Assembly: GCA_964443745.1 (NCBI GenBank)
Contig: CAYUEN010000004.1
Coordinates: forward strand, 1 to 64,000
Source of the DNA: CAYUEN01 sp964443745
GTDB taxonomy: Bacteria; Campylobacterota; Campylobacteria; Campylobacterales; QNZT01
Direction of reading: 5' to 3'
Length of the DNA: 64,000 nucleotides
The first letter of the stretch is position 1. Every line of letters begins with the position of its first letter. Positions 8,611 to 17,143 of the stretch are shown here, piece after piece. Below the pieces are notes generated by a model, which saw nothing but the letters and a program-made list of their open reading frames with translations, searched no databases and was not told the origin of the DNA. The translations under genes and the position numbers were made by a program.

Positions 8611-9226
8611 GAGGTTTTGGCGCGGGGTTCTGCTCGCGGTCGTGCCGCCGATCGGATATCTTTTTATCCGACTGCTGTATCTCAGTTGCAAAAAGCGGTA
8701 CCATCTGCCCGACGAACCTATGCCCGAAGAGCCCTATCTGGTGGCTTTCTGGCATGGGGAGATTTTGATGGATCCTTTTTTGTTCCTCAAAACCACGCCG
8801 GAGAGGAAGATGGCGCTGATGATCAGCGAACATTTCGACGGAGAGCTGATCGCGCGTACGGCGGCTTTTTTCGGGTTTGATTTTGTACGCGGAAGCAGCC
8901 GGAAGGGAGCGATCAAGGTGCTAAAGGAGAGTTTTCGGAAGATCTCGGAGGGGTATTCGATCGCGATCTCTCCGGACGGCCCCCGGGGTCCACGACATTC
9001 GGTCGCGGACGGTATTGTCGTCATCGCACAGAAAAAGGGGATGAAAATCGTGACTTACAACTACAAAGCTTCCAGATACTGGCAACTCAAAAGCTGGGAT
9101 CGGTTCATAATCCCCAAACCCTTTTCGACTCTCGATCTCTATGTGGGTGCACCCTTCAGCGTAGCCGGAATGGAGAGGGAAGAGGCGAAAAATCTCATCA
9201 GGGAGAAGTTGCTTGAAAACATTTAA
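8594..9226 (+). CDS. DUF374 lysophospholipid acyltransferase family protein
   Basis: A 210-residue protein with an N-terminal membrane segment (about residues 10-30) and the DUF374 pattern: VAFWHGE, which supplies the acyltransferase-like histidine, then RGSSRKGAIKVL and SPDGPRGPRHSVADG. The family is part of the LPLAT acyltransferase superfamily, and members are thought to act on lipid A or phospholipid precursors; the acceptor is unknown here. The GTG at 8594 overlaps the miaB end by 17 bases, indicating coupled translation. H. pylori has a similar gene next to miaB, in agreement with conserved synteny. Confidence 0.85.
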   Translation: MKWSAKRFWRGVLLAVVPPIGYLFIRLLYLSCKKRYHLPDEPMPEEPYLVAFWHGEILMDPFLFLKTTPERKMALMISEHFDGELIARTAAFFGFDFVRGSSRKGAIKVLKESFRKISEGYSIAISPDGPRGPRHSVADGIVVIAQKKGMKIVTYNYKASRYWQLKSWDRFIIPKPFSTLDLYVGAPFSVAGMEREEAKNLIREKLLENI

Positions 9227-9668
9227 AATCGTATTTTCGGTCGTCACGCTGCTGATATTGGTCATGGTCGTCTTCTTCTTTCTTTTTTCCGACTCCTACA
9301 AACTTTCGTTCGAAGCGCGGATGAAATATTTTATGGGAGACTACAAAACCGCCCGCGAACTTGCACAAAAAGCGTTCGAACTCGACCCTTACAACAAAAT
9401 GGCCTTTTCGATCCTCGCGCAAAGCAAGATTTCGGCCAAGATGGTCGACTATATCGAGGATAGCAACAAATATCTCGAAAAGATCGAAGCGTTGACGAAA
9501 AAGAGCGATTTCTCCCGTCGGGACAGAATCAAGATCAAAATGATCTGCGAAGTGATGATGGCCCGTTACGAAAAACTGAGTCCTACCGTCATGACCGACA
9601 AGGAACTCTACAAGATCGCGACACAAAAATACCATCAGTTTCGAAAAATCTATGAAGAACTATTTTAA
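9213..9668 (+). CDS. Membrane-anchored helical (TPR-like) protein
   Basis: A 151-residue protein with one N-terminal membrane anchor (residues 5-26, IVFSVVTLLILVMVVFFFLF) and a helical outer part. The stretch YFMGDYKTARELAQKAFELDPYNKMAFSIL fits a single TPR repeat; the rest is charged helix. Start TTG 9213 with GGGAGAAG just upstream, overlapping the previous gene by 14 bases; the end overlaps the recombinase gene by 17. Its place in the operon is the only clue to function, which remains unknown. Confidence 0.75.
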   Translation: MKTFKIVFSVVTLLILVMVVFFFLFSDSYKLSFEARMKYFMGDYKTARELAQKAFELDPYNKMAFSILAQSKISAKMVDYIEDSNKYLEKIEALTKKSDFSRRDRIKIKMICEVMMARYEKLSPTVMTDKELYKIATQKYHQFRKIYEELF

Positions 9669-10500
9669 AGAGTGGCTGGAGCGATATCTTGTCTATATAG
9701 AAAAAATACGCGGCTATAGCGATGCGACGCTGCGTACCTATCGTCTCAACCTCACGGAAGCGTTGAAACATATCGGAATGGAGCAAGAAGGCGATCTGAT
9801 CCGCCTAGATTTGATGCCTTACAGAACGAAATTAATTGATTTAAATAAAAGAACGATTTATAAAAAGATTTCGATCGTACGTGCATTCGCGACCTATCTA
9901 CAGGAGCAGGACGTACAGATAGTGCTGCTGAACGATGATCCCATCAAGCTTCCGAAGAGTTTACCCAAGCCTCTCTCCCTCTCCCATATCGAAGCGGCGC
10001 TGCAGCGTTGCGATCTTGAAGAGCGGGTAGTGGTTTTGCTTCTTTTCACCCTCGGTTTGCGTATCAGCGAACTGGCAAATTTAAAATTGGAAGATATAAA
10101 AGAGCAATGGGTGCGAATTAATGGGAAAGGTGCTAAAATTCGGGATGTTCCCGTACTGGAACGTCTCTCTCGGGAGATAGCCGAATATCGCAGAATCGCG
10201 GCACCCAAACGCTACCTTTTCGAAAAGAGGGGGCAAAAGCTCACCGAGAATCAGATGCGTTACAAAATTGGGAAAATCTTCGCGAAAATCGGCATCAAAG
10301 CGACCCCGCATCAGCTTCGTCATGCCTTCGCGACAGAGATGCTCGCCGGCGGTGCGAAAATCACCGATGTGAGCGCACTGCTCGGTCATAGCGCGCTCGA
10401 GACGACACAGATCTATACCAGGCTCAGCAGTCGTCTCAAACTGAAAAACTATCAAAAAGCACACCCGATGTGCCAGGAGTCGTTGAATGGGTCTGATTAG
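9652..10500 (+). CDS. XerC/XerD-like tyrosine recombinase
   Basis: A 282-residue site-specific recombinase. All catalytic residues are present: R137 (LGLRISEL), K159 (GKGAK), H220 and R223 (HQLRHAFA), H246 (LLGHS) and the nucleophile Y255 (TQIYTRL). An N-terminal SAM-like core-binding domain covers residues 5-90. At this size it is nearer to XerC/XerD than to the longer XerH of Campylobacter and Helicobacter (about 350-360 residues). It is embedded in a housekeeping operon with no mobile-element signs, so chromosome dimer resolution is more likely than phage integration. A dif site was not found in this window. Confidence 0.85.
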   Translation: MKNYFKEWLERYLVYIEKIRGYSDATLRTYRLNLTEALKHIGMEQEGDLIRLDLMPYRTKLIDLNKRTIYKKISIVRAFATYLQEQDVQIVLLNDDPIKLPKSLPKPLSLSHIEAALQRCDLEERVVVLLLFTLGLRISELANLKLEDIKEQWVRINGKGAKIRDVPVLERLSREIAEYRRIAAPKRYLFEKRGQKLTENQMRYKIGKIFAKIGIKATPHQLRHAFATEMLAGGAKITDVSALLGHSALETTQIYTRLSSRLKLKNYQKAHPMCQESLNGSD

Positions 10501-11473
10501 TGCGATCAGAAAACGTTTTGCCAATCAATTCGTCGCCGTGATACTGGACGAACACAAATGCAGGATGAAACAGAAGGTGATCAAAAACGGTGAAACGATC
10601 TTCGTGGAGACGACGACGTTCGAAATGGAAGAGAAAGAGGAACTCAGCCAGCGGGTGATCGCCTTTTTGAACGAAGTGCAGCAAAAATACGAACAGACCC
10701 ATATCGCACTCTTGATCAATACGTTGGGGCAGGGGGTATTGCCCGGATGTGGCAAAGAGCTTTTCAAAAAATACAATATCGACGAAAACCATGTCAAAAG
10801 TATCTGTTACGATGAGAGATTCACCGTTTACGCTTCGAAAATCGACATCAACTGGATCGTTAAAAGTTTCGAAAAGATCGGTCTGGATTTTATCTTCTCC
10901 CCTTTTCTGATCCTGGACCATTTTATTCAGCGGGAAGGGCCGGAAGAGGAGATCACGCTCTATATTCTGAATCTGCACAATGGCTTCGCGATGATGATCA
11001 TGAAACACAAGCGTCTGCTTTACGGTGCCTTTTTCAATACGGAAAAGGAGGAGAATCTGCTCTATACCGACTATACCCATCTCGAAGAGAGTGGAGTGGA
11101 GCAGATAGAGGAGGAGATGTTCGAAGAGTTCGAAGTGGAAGAGGAGGAAATCGAAGATCTGGAGCCTTTGGAAGAGGAGGAAATCGAAGAGGTTGAAGCG
11201 ACCGAAGAGAGTGGGGAAGAGGAGTTCTTTCTTTTCGAAAAGGATGCCAGATTCGTCAAGTATCTCGATACGGCGCTCAAAGAGTTTTACGAATCGCCTA
11301 TCTACGAGAGCGACTTCATCGAGAGAGTACGTATTTTCGACGACGACAAACTGAACGAGAGCGTCATCAAACACATCGAAAGCGAACTCCTGCTCGAAAC
11401 ACGGATCAAGAGTGTCAACACGCTCGATGCCGTGATCGATCTGGCGGTGGAAGAGGTGCTCGGTGCCGTATAG
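10487..11473 (+). CDS. PilM/GspL-like protein with acidic linker
   Basis: A 328-residue soluble protein. The first 200 residues look like an alpha/beta domain of the actin-like PilM/GspL type (VAVILDEHKC at the start, HIALLINTLGQG, FSPFLILDHFI, LYILNLHNGFAMMIM). I infer this mainly because the next two genes have PilN- and PilO-like architecture. Residues 203-250 form a strongly acidic linker made almost only of E, D and small residues, followed by a helical C-terminal domain. The ATG at 10487 follows AGGAG. It overlaps both neighbours. The conserved PilN-docking groove cannot be verified by eye. Confidence 0.6.
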   Translation: MGLISAIRKRFANQFVAVILDEHKCRMKQKVIKNGETIFVETTTFEMEEKEELSQRVIAFLNEVQQKYEQTHIALLINTLGQGVLPGCGKELFKKYNIDENHVKSICYDERFTVYASKIDINWIVKSFEKIGLDFIFSPFLILDHFIQREGPEEEITLYILNLHNGFAMMIMKHKRLLYGAFFNTEKEENLLYTDYTHLEESGVEQIEEEMFEEFEVEEEEIEDLEPLEEEEIEEVEATEESGEEEFFLFEKDARFVKYLDTALKEFYESPIYESDFIERVRIFDDDKLNESVIKHIESELLLETRIKSVNTLDAVIDLAVEEVLGAV

Positions 11474-11975
11474 TTTCATCACGCCGCGCAAAAAGCCGTT
11501 GCTGGACTCTTTCTCGTGGCTTTGGACCGGATTCATCGTCCTGATGAGTATCGGTTTGATCGCTTTTTATCTCTTTATGTTGCACAAGACCGATATTTAC
11601 CGACAAGAGTATTCTCAAAAAGCGGAGAAAAACGAAAAGCTCAAGAGGGAGCTCGCCGATATCCGGAAAAAGTTGAAGATCGACAAGATGCAGATAGCGC
11701 TTCATCATGAAGTCCAGTCCGCGAACACTCTTCTGGAAAAAAGTATTCGAAACCTCTTCGATCTCGTACCCGACCAAATCACCCTCAAGAAAGTGGTGAT
11801 GGAGAAGGAGTCGCTCTTTCTCACGGGGATCACCCCTACCAAAGACGCCTACAATCTGCTGCTCGCACCTCCACTGAAATCGATCTTCAACCAGAGTGAA
11901 GTGAAATTCACTCCGATCGGAAAAGAGGGGTATCTTTTCGAGTCCCGAAACAGTATCAAACACGAAGGGGAATGA
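11463..11975 (+). CDS. PilN-like bitopic membrane protein
   Basis: A 170-residue protein with a short cytoplasmic N-terminus, one membrane segment (about residues 18-40), a charged coiled coil (residues 45-95) and a small periplasmic alpha/beta domain (ITLKKVVMEKESLFLTGIT). This is the architecture of PilN or GspL C-terminal domains in type IV pilus and type II secretion alignment complexes. The start is GTG 11463, with GAGGTG upstream and an 11-base overlap with the PilM-like gene. Campylobacter natural-transformation genes (cts) include comparable bitopic proteins. The assignment is architectural, not by strong sequence motif. Confidence 0.6.
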   Translation: MPYSFITPRKKPLLDSFSWLWTGFIVLMSIGLIAFYLFMLHKTDIYRQEYSQKAEKNEKLKRELADIRKKLKIDKMQIALHHEVQSANTLLEKSIRNLFDLVPDQITLKKVVMEKESLFLTGITPTKDAYNLLLAPPLKSIFNQSEVKFTPIGKEGYLFESRNSIKHEGE

Positions 11976-12493
11976 GTATGGGAGCTTCCAACCGCATGAC
12001 CGTCAGATTCATGCTCTTTTTGCTCCTCTTTCTGGTCGTATTGTTCATTCTTTTTCTGCTCTTGGTGATTCCTGGAATCAAAGAGTTCAAGGCGACCCGC
12101 GCACAATCCCAGATCGTCGGTCTGCAGAACCAAAAATTGGAAAGGAAGATCAAAACCGCCGTTGAAGAGTTGCAGAAACTGGAAAGAAACGAAAGCGCGA
12201 TACTGCAAAAATTCCAATACGATTTCAACAAGACGGCTTTTCTTCACTTCGCGGCGAACTATTTCGATCGTGTTTCACTCACTCCCGAAAAAGAGACGAC
12301 ACCCAAAGAGGCACTCAAGCTCTATCTCTTCAAAGCGAGTGTCAACGCCAAAAGCCCGGTAAAATTCTACGAGTTCATCGAAGGACTCAAACACTTCCAA
12401 GGGGTATGCAAAATCAATTTTCCCATCACGATGGAAGAGCGTGCCGGTACGCTCAATATCGACTTCAGAATGAGTATTTATAAAATAGACTAA
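11972..12493 (+). CDS. PilO-like bitopic membrane protein
   Basis: A 173-residue protein with one very hydrophobic N-terminal segment (residues 9-31), a coiled coil (residues 40-75) and a periplasmic ferredoxin-like domain (ALKLYLFKASVNAKSPVKFYEFIEGLKHFQG), as in PilO. It overlaps the PilN-like gene by ATGA, the last link of the operon that begins at 7057. With the two preceding genes it would form the inner-membrane alignment subcomplex of a type IV pilus or competence pseudopilus. No secretin, ATPase or pilin gene is present in this window, so the machine itself must be encoded elsewhere. Confidence 0.6.
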   Translation: MSMGASNRMTVRFMLFLLLFLVVLFILFLLLVIPGIKEFKATRAQSQIVGLQNQKLERKIKTAVEELQKLERNESAILQKFQYDFNKTAFLHFAANYFDRVSLTPEKETTPKEALKLYLFKASVNAKSPVKFYEFIEGLKHFQGVCKINFPITMEERAGTLNIDFRMSIYKID

Positions 12494-12499
12494 AACTAA

Positions 12500-12505
12500 T
12501 ATAAT
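12500..12505 (+). promoter_or_regulatory. Possible -10 element before the repeat protein
   Basis: TATAAT in a very AT-rich stretch directly after the operon end; a second TATAGTATA lies at about 12518-12526. Either could serve the gene that begins inside the scaffold gap. Confidence 0.35.
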
Positions 12506-12552
12506 TATTTTATTTTTTATAGTATAGCTTCAAGTGATATACGCTACTATCC

Positions 12553-12652
12553 NNNNNNNNNNNNNNNNNNNNNNNNNNNNNNNNNNNNNNNNNNNNNNNN
12601 NNNNNNNNNNNNNNNNNNNNNNNNNNNNNNNNNNNNNNNNNNNNNNNNNNNN
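12553..12652. other. Scaffold gap of exactly 100 N
   Basis: One hundred consecutive N, the conventional filler for a gap of unknown length. The missing sequence contains at least the start of the repeat protein that follows. Confidence 0.99.
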
Positions 12653-13447
12653 GATCCAAGGGATGCTCAAATCCAGAGTCTGCAAAAAGAGTTACAAGAA
12701 GCCAGAGCGAAATCCGCCAAAGTGGTTACCGTGGTCAAGAAAGTACCCGGAGAGAGTCAGTTGTTGCCACCCAATCCAGAGCCTGGCAAGTGTTATGCAC
12801 GGGTTCTCACTCCACCCAAATACAAGACCGTCACCGAAAAAGTACTCGTCAAAGAGGCGGGAGAGAAAATCAAGGTAATTCCCGCCAAATACGGCTGGGA
12901 GACGAAAAAAGTACTCGTCAAAGAGGAGAGTGAAAAACTCGTTCCGGTACCGGCGACTTACAAGACCGTCACCGAAAAGGTACTCGTCAAACCCGAAACG
13001 AAAAAACTGGTGAAAGTTCCTGCCAAATACAAGACCGTCACCGAAAAGATACTCGTCAAGCCCGAAACGACGACGTGGAAACGCGGACGAGGATTGATCG
13101 AAAAAGTCGACGGTACGACCGGTGAAATCATGTGTCTGGTCAAAACGCCGGCTGTATACAAAACGATTACCAAGCAGGTACTCGTTTCTCCCGCGACGGT
13201 CAAAGAGGTCGTGATTCCCGCAAAATACAAAACGATCAAAAAGAGAGTCATAGACAAACCGGCGACTACCAAGAAAGTGGTCATTCCGGCCGTCTACAAA
13301 ACCGTCAAAGTCAAAAAGGTGATCGAGCCCGCCAAGACGATCAAAACACCGATTCCGGCCGTCTACAAAACCGTTACGAAAAGGGTATTGGTCGAAGAGC
13401 CCAAACTGGTTTGGAAAGTCGTGAAGTGTAAAAGCGTAGTACACTGA
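12653..13447 (+). CDS. Exported repeat protein with eight YKTVT-type repeats, 5' end in gap
   Basis: The frame is open from the first base after the gap, so the N-terminus (probably a signal or lipoprotein peptide) is missing. It begins with a coiled-coil-like stretch (DAQIQSLQKELQEARAKS) and VVTVVKKVPG. Eight repeats of about 23 residues follow, consensus PAxYKTVTEKVLVKPETxKxVxV; the fourth is lengthened by an insert with a cysteine (GEIMCL). Cysteines also occur in PGKCYARV and KCKSVVH at the end. Similar VPA-YKTVT repeats are found in cell-envelope proteins with peptidoglycan-binding domains, but none is visible here. Function unknown. A terminator follows at 13463. Confidence 0.75.
   Translation, partial: DPRDAQIQSLQKELQEARAKSAKVVTVVKKVPGESQLLPPNPEPGKCYARVLTPPKYKTVTEKVLVKEAGEKIKVIPAKYGWETKKVLVKEESEKLVPVPATYKTVTEKVLVKPETKKLVKVPAKYKTVTEKILVKPETTTWKRGRGLIEKVDGTTGEIMCLVKTPAVYKTITKQVLVSPATVKEVVIPAKYKTIKKRVIDKPATTKKVVIPAVYKTVKVKKVIEPAKTIKTPIPAVYKTVTKRVLVEEPKLVWKVVKCKSVVH
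12812..13426 (+). repeat. Eight tandem 23-residue coding repeats
   Basis: Each unit starts P-[AP]-x-Y-K-T-[VI] and alternates short basic beta-like strands. At DNA level TACAAGACCGTCACCGAAAA recurs nearly unchanged in several units, which may explain why assembly failed just upstream. Confidence 0.8.
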
Positions 13448-13462
13448 TCTATTTTTTTAGGA

Positions 13463-13490
13463 GGGTGGCTTCGCCACACTCTTTTTTTAT
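13463..13490 (+). terminator. Rho-independent terminator after the repeat protein gene
   Basis: GAG-G-GTGGC-TTC-GCCAC-A-CTC forms an eight-pair stem with one mismatch and a three-base loop, followed by seven T. It ends the repeat protein transcript and separates it from comF. Confidence 0.8.
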
Positions 13491-13512
13491 CTCCGGCAGG
13501 GTATGATGGCGT

Positions 13513-14088
13513 ATGCGCTGTATACTCTGCCAGAAACTCTCCTTTTACCATGTCTGCAAACGATGTCAACGAACTTTGCTGCAACCCACCCTTTCGTTCA
13601 GAACGGTCGATGAGAATTTCAAAGTCTATAGTTTTTACCGTTACAACGACATCGCGCCGCTTCTATTGACCAAACACACCTATCTGGGAGCGTTCGTCTA
13701 TGCGATTTTGGCGAAGAATTCTCTGGCGCGTTTTCCCGGGATGGTCCAATTGCCGACCCCATGCGACGTGATCGGAATCGACGACAGGCCCAAAGGGGGA
13801 TACGCCCATACCGCGATTTTGGCACGGGCTCTGAAATCGTCCGTTTTTCGTCCTCGTTACGGGCTACTGAGGGCCGGAAACGACGTCACCTATGCGGGCA
13901 AATCGCTTCGATACAGACAGACACACCCAAGAGAGTTCGTATGCGGTATCGAAACGGGTAGAGAAGTCGTGTTGGTCGATGATATCGTGACGACGGGCAC
14001 GACGATTCTGGAGGCGAAAAATAGAGTCGAAAAAGCGGGCGCACACCCCCTCTTCGCGATTACGCTGGCCGATGCCAGAGAGCTGTAA
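13513..14088 (+). CDS. comF: ComF family phosphoribosyltransferase-like competence protein (CtsW)
   Basis: A 191-residue protein of the ComFC group, needed for DNA uptake in many naturally competent bacteria; the Campylobacter member is CtsW. The N-terminus has a four-cysteine zinc site (CILC and CKRC). The phosphoribosyltransferase PRPP loop reads VVLVDDIVTTGTTI. Position immediately before gyrA is the same as Campylobacter ctsW-gyrA. The ATG at 13513 has GGCAGGG upstream. No catalysed reaction is established for the family. Confidence 0.88.
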   Translation: MRCILCQKLSFYHVCKRCQRTLLQPTLSFRTVDENFKVYSFYRYNDIAPLLLTKHTYLGAFVYAILAKNSLARFPGMVQLPTPCDVIGIDDRPKGGYAHTAILARALKSSVFRPRYGLLRAGNDVTYAGKSLRYRQTHPREFVCGIETGREVVLVDDIVTTGTTILEAKNRVEKAGAHPLFAITLADAREL

Positions 14089-14100
14089 GCCCCTATTGGA

Positions 14101-14106
14101 TAAAAT
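14101..14106 (+). promoter_or_regulatory. Possible -10 element for gyrA
   Basis: TAAAAT in GGATAAAATATC, 28 bases before the gyrA ATG. The ribosome binding site AAGG lies in between. Confidence 0.4.
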
Positions 14107-14134
14107 ATCTTAATTTACTGCTACAAGGTATCCA

Positions 14135-16612
14135 ATGGACAATCTTTTTGAGAACGAAGAGATAGAGAATATCGATATCGAGGACTCCATCAAAGAGAGT
14201 TACCTCGACTACTCCATGAGCGTAATCATCGGACGTGCCCTTCCAGACGCCAGAGACGGTCTCAAACCGGTGCATCGCCGCATTCTCTACGCGATGAACG
14301 AATTGGGTCTCAGTTCGCGTGCACCCTACAAGAAGTCGGCCAGGATCGTGGGTGACACGATCGGTAAATACCACCCCCACGGCGATACGGCCGTCTACGA
14401 CGCATTGGTACGGATGGCACAGCCCTTTTCGATGCGCCATCCATTGATAGACGGGCAGGGGAACTTCGGTTCGATCGACGGCGACAATCCCGCCGCGATG
14501 AGGTATACCGAAGCGCGGATGACGTCGCTTTCCGAAGAGTTGTTGCGCGATATCGACAAAGACACCGTCGATTTCGTTCCCAACTACGACGACTCGCTTT
14601 CCGAACCCGATGTCCTGCCTGCGCGCGTGCCCAACCTCCTGCTCAACGGCTCCGCGGGTATCGCCGTGGGTATGGCGACCAATATTCCGCCCCATCGTCT
14701 GGACGAATTGATCGATGCTCTTTTGATGCTGATCGACGAAAAAGAGGCGACTCCGGAAATGTTGATGGAGCACGTCAAAGGTCCCGATTTTCCCACCGGG
14801 GGGGTGATATTCGGTAAAAAAGGGATTCGTGACGCCTATGCGACGGGTCGTGGGCGCGTCAAGATCCGGGCGAAAACCCATATCGAAGCGAAAAAGAACA
14901 AAGAGGTGATCGTCATCGACGAACTCCCCTACCAGGTGAACAAATCCAAGCTGATCGAGACGATCGCCAATCTGGTGCGTGAAAAACATATCGAAGGCAT
15001 CAGCGAGATCCGAGACGAAAGCGACAGGGAGGGAATCCGTGTCGTGATCGAACTCAAACGTGACGCGATGAGTGAAATCGTTTTGAACAACCTCTTTAAA
15101 TCGACCTCGATGGAGATGACGTTCGGTGTGATTTTGTTGGCCATCGTCAACAAAGAGCCGAAAATTTTCACCCTCAAAGAGTTGCTCGAACTCTTCCTCT
15201 CACACAGAAAGACCGTGATCATCCGGCGTACGATTTTCGAACTGGAAAAAGCCAAAGCCAGAGCCCATATTCTCGAAGGGCTCAAAATCGCGTTGGACAA
15301 TATCGACGAAGTGATCAAAGTGATTCGCGCTTCCAAGGACACGCCGGAAGCCAAAGCGTCACTCGTGGCGAAATTCGGACTTTCGGAGGTACAGGCGGCC
15401 GCGATTTTGGATATGAAACTCCAACGTCTGACGGGTCTGGAGCGCGACAAGATCGAAAACGAGCTCGCGCAACTGCGCCGGGAGATCGAAAGACTCAGTG
15501 CAATTCTCAAAAGCGAGGCGCTGCTGAACGATCTGATCAAGACTGAACTTGGGGAGATCAAAGAGAAGTTCGGCTCCCCCAGACGTACCGAGATCGTGGA
15601 GGATTACGACGAGATCGATATCGAGGATCTGATTCCCAACGAGCCGATGGTCGTGACGATCACCCATCGCGGATATATCAAGCGCGTACCGCTCAAACAG
15701 TACGAAAAGCAGCATAGAGGCGGCAAAGGGAAGACGGCGTTGACGACCTATGAAGACGACTTTATCGAGAGTTTCTTCGTCTCCAACACCCATGATACGC
15801 TGATGTTCGTGACCAATTTCGGCCAACTCTACTGGCTGAAGGTCTACAAGATTCCCGAAGGAAGCAGGAGCGCGAAAGGAAAAGCGGTCGTGAACTTGAT
15901 CAATCTGCAGCCGGGAGAGACGATTCGGGCGATCATCCCGACGACCGATTTTTCTGAGGAGAAGTCGCTCGTTTTCTTCACCAAAAACGGTATCGTCAAA
16001 CGCACCAACCTCAACGAATTCAAAAACATCAGAAGTGTGGGCGTGCGGGCGATCACGCTCGATGAAAACGACGAACTGGTGGAGGCGAAGATCATCTATC
16101 CGGATGATCGCTTCATCTTCATCGTCACGAAAAAGGGGATGTGTATCCGTTTCCCGATCGAGGATGTCAGAGAGATGGGCAGAAACGCAAAGGGCGTCAC
16201 CGGTATCAAATTCAAGGAGCCGGGCGATTATGTCGTCGGTGCCGCGATCATCAAAGACGAACATCAGGAAATCCTGACCGTCAGCGAAAAGGGAATCGGC
16301 AAACGTACCGAAGCGGCCGAATACCGAGAACAAAAACGCGGAGGAAAGGGTGTGATCGCTATGAAACTGACACCCAAAACCAAAGATCTCGTCGGTGTTG
16401 TTTTGGTGAACGAAAAGAAAGATCTTATGGCGCTGACCTCCAGTGGCAAAATGATTCGTGTCGATATGCAAAGCATCCGAAAAGCGGGACGCAATACGAG
16501 CGGCGTGATCGTCGTGAAGGTGGGAGCTTCCGAAGTGGTCGTCAGTATCGCCAGATGCCCCAAAGAGGAAGATCCCCTCGAAAAAGGGGAAAAGGAGGAA
16601 ACAGAGGAGTGA
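14135..16612 (+). CDS. gyrA: DNA gyrase subunit A
   Basis: GyrA cuts and rejoins DNA in the supercoiling reaction, as an A2B2 complex with GyrB. The 825-residue length is normal. The winged-helix/tower domain carries the catalytic tyrosine Y124 in RYTEARM. The quinolone-resistance region reads HPHGDTAVYDA with T85 and D89, the wild-type states corresponding to Campylobacter T86 and D90. The C-terminal part has six beta-pinwheel blades; the GyrA box is seen as QHRGGKGK. The C-terminus ends in a short acidic tail (EEDPLEKGEKEETEE). Confidence 0.98.
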   Translation: MDNLFENEEIENIDIEDSIKESYLDYSMSVIIGRALPDARDGLKPVHRRILYAMNELGLSSRAPYKKSARIVGDTIGKYHPHGDTAVYDALVRMAQPFSMRHPLIDGQGNFGSIDGDNPAAMRYTEARMTSLSEELLRDIDKDTVDFVPNYDDSLSEPDVLPARVPNLLLNGSAGIAVGMATNIPPHRLDELIDALLMLIDEKEATPEMLMEHVKGPDFPTGGVIFGKKGIRDAYATGRGRVKIRAKTHIEAKKNKEVIVIDELPYQVNKSKLIETIANLVREKHIEGISEIRDESDREGIRVVIELKRDAMSEIVLNNLFKSTSMEMTFGVILLAIVNKEPKIFTLKELLELFLSHRKTVIIRRTIFELEKAKARAHILEGLKIALDNIDEVIKVIRASKDTPEAKASLVAKFGLSEVQAAAILDMKLQRLTGLERDKIENELAQLRREIERLSAILKSEALLNDLIKTELGEIKEKFGSPRRTEIVEDYDEIDIEDLIPNEPMVVTITHRGYIKRVPLKQYEKQHRGGKGKTALTTYEDDFIESFFVSNTHDTLMFVTNFGQLYWLKVYKIPEGSRSAKGKAVVNLINLQPGETIRAIIPTTDFSEEKSLVFFTKNGIVKRTNLNEFKNIRSVGVRAITLDENDELVEAKIIYPDDRFIFIVTKKGMCIRFPIEDVREMGRNAKGVTGIKFKEPGDYVVGAAIIKDEHQEILTVSEKGIGKRTEAAEYREQKRGGKGVIAMKLTPKTKDLVGVVLVNEKKDLMALTSSGKMIRVDMQSIRKAGRNTSGVIVVKVGASEVVVSIARCPKEEDPLEKGEKEETEE

Positions 16613-16633
16613 TCCGCTTTCGATGATCGACGA

Positions 16634-17050
16634 TCAGGGAGATGCGAGAGGCAATCCCTCTTTTTTCCACTCCCGGATACCGCCTTCGAGATTGTAGGGA
16701 TGGTATCCCTCATCCGCGAGCACTCTCGAAGCGGTGACGCTTCGATGACCGCTTCTGCAATAGACGATCACTTTTTTTCTTCTCGAGGGGGTGAGTTCGT
16801 TCACTCTTTTCTTGAGTTCGTGCAAGGGGATGAGCTTCGCTCCTTCGATATATCCATCTTCTTTCTGTTCTTGCTGTGTACGTACATCCAGTAGTGTGAC
16901 GTTGTGATCGTGCGATAACATTTCATAAGCGGCACGTGGTGTGAGATTTTCGAAGTCGGCGAAGATGTACCCTTTGTGATAGAGGTAGTAAAAGAGTGCA
17001 CCGGCGATCAAAATCCAATAGAGATGGCTCGTCAACTTTTTTATCGTCAT
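16634..17050 (-). CDS. Membrane-anchored rhodanese-like sulfurtransferase
   Basis: A 138-residue protein with an N-terminal membrane segment (about residues 9-28) and a single rhodanese domain. The active-site loop is CRSGHRS with the catalytic cysteine, and the preceding VTLLDVRTQQE is the usual CH2 motif. The family moves sulfane sulfur from donors such as thiosulfate or polysulfide. With one anchor the domain may face the periplasm, useful in a sulfur-metabolising bacterium, but topology is not certain. The ATG at 17050 has AAAGGA upstream; a longer frame to 17101 lacks a site. It is convergent with gyrA. Confidence 0.88.
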   Translation of the reverse strand: MTIKKLTSHLYWILIAGALFYYLYHKGYIFADFENLTPRAAYEMLSHDHNVTLLDVRTQQEQKEDGYIEGAKLIPLHELKKRVNELTPSRRKKVIVYCRSGHRSVTASRVLADEGYHPYNLEGGIREWKKEGLPLASP

Positions 17051-17088
17051 AATTTTCCTTTCGTCGGATTCACTCCACCCAAGACCAA

Positions 17089-17121
17089 GGACCATATCCA
17101 CCCCCTTGGTTGGATATGTCC
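17089..17121. promoter_or_regulatory. Imperfect inverted repeat in rhodanese leader
   Basis: GGACCATATCCA and TGGATATGTCC form a long stem with one bulged base and a ten-base loop; ACCAAGG and TTGGT elements around it could give an alternative pairing. No T run follows on the minus strand, so it is not a standard terminator. It lies between ubiB and the rhodanese start. Confidence 0.45.
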
Positions 17122-17143
17122 CGCTTGTGCATCGTTTCTCTCC

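Noticed and set aside
9652..10500. Phage or integrative element integrase
   Set aside because: No attachment sites, tRNA, phage genes or composition change nearby; the gene overlaps housekeeping genes on both sides.
14370..14405. Quinolone-resistance mutation in gyrA
   Set aside because: T85 and D89 are the wild-type residues corresponding to Campylobacter T86 and D90.
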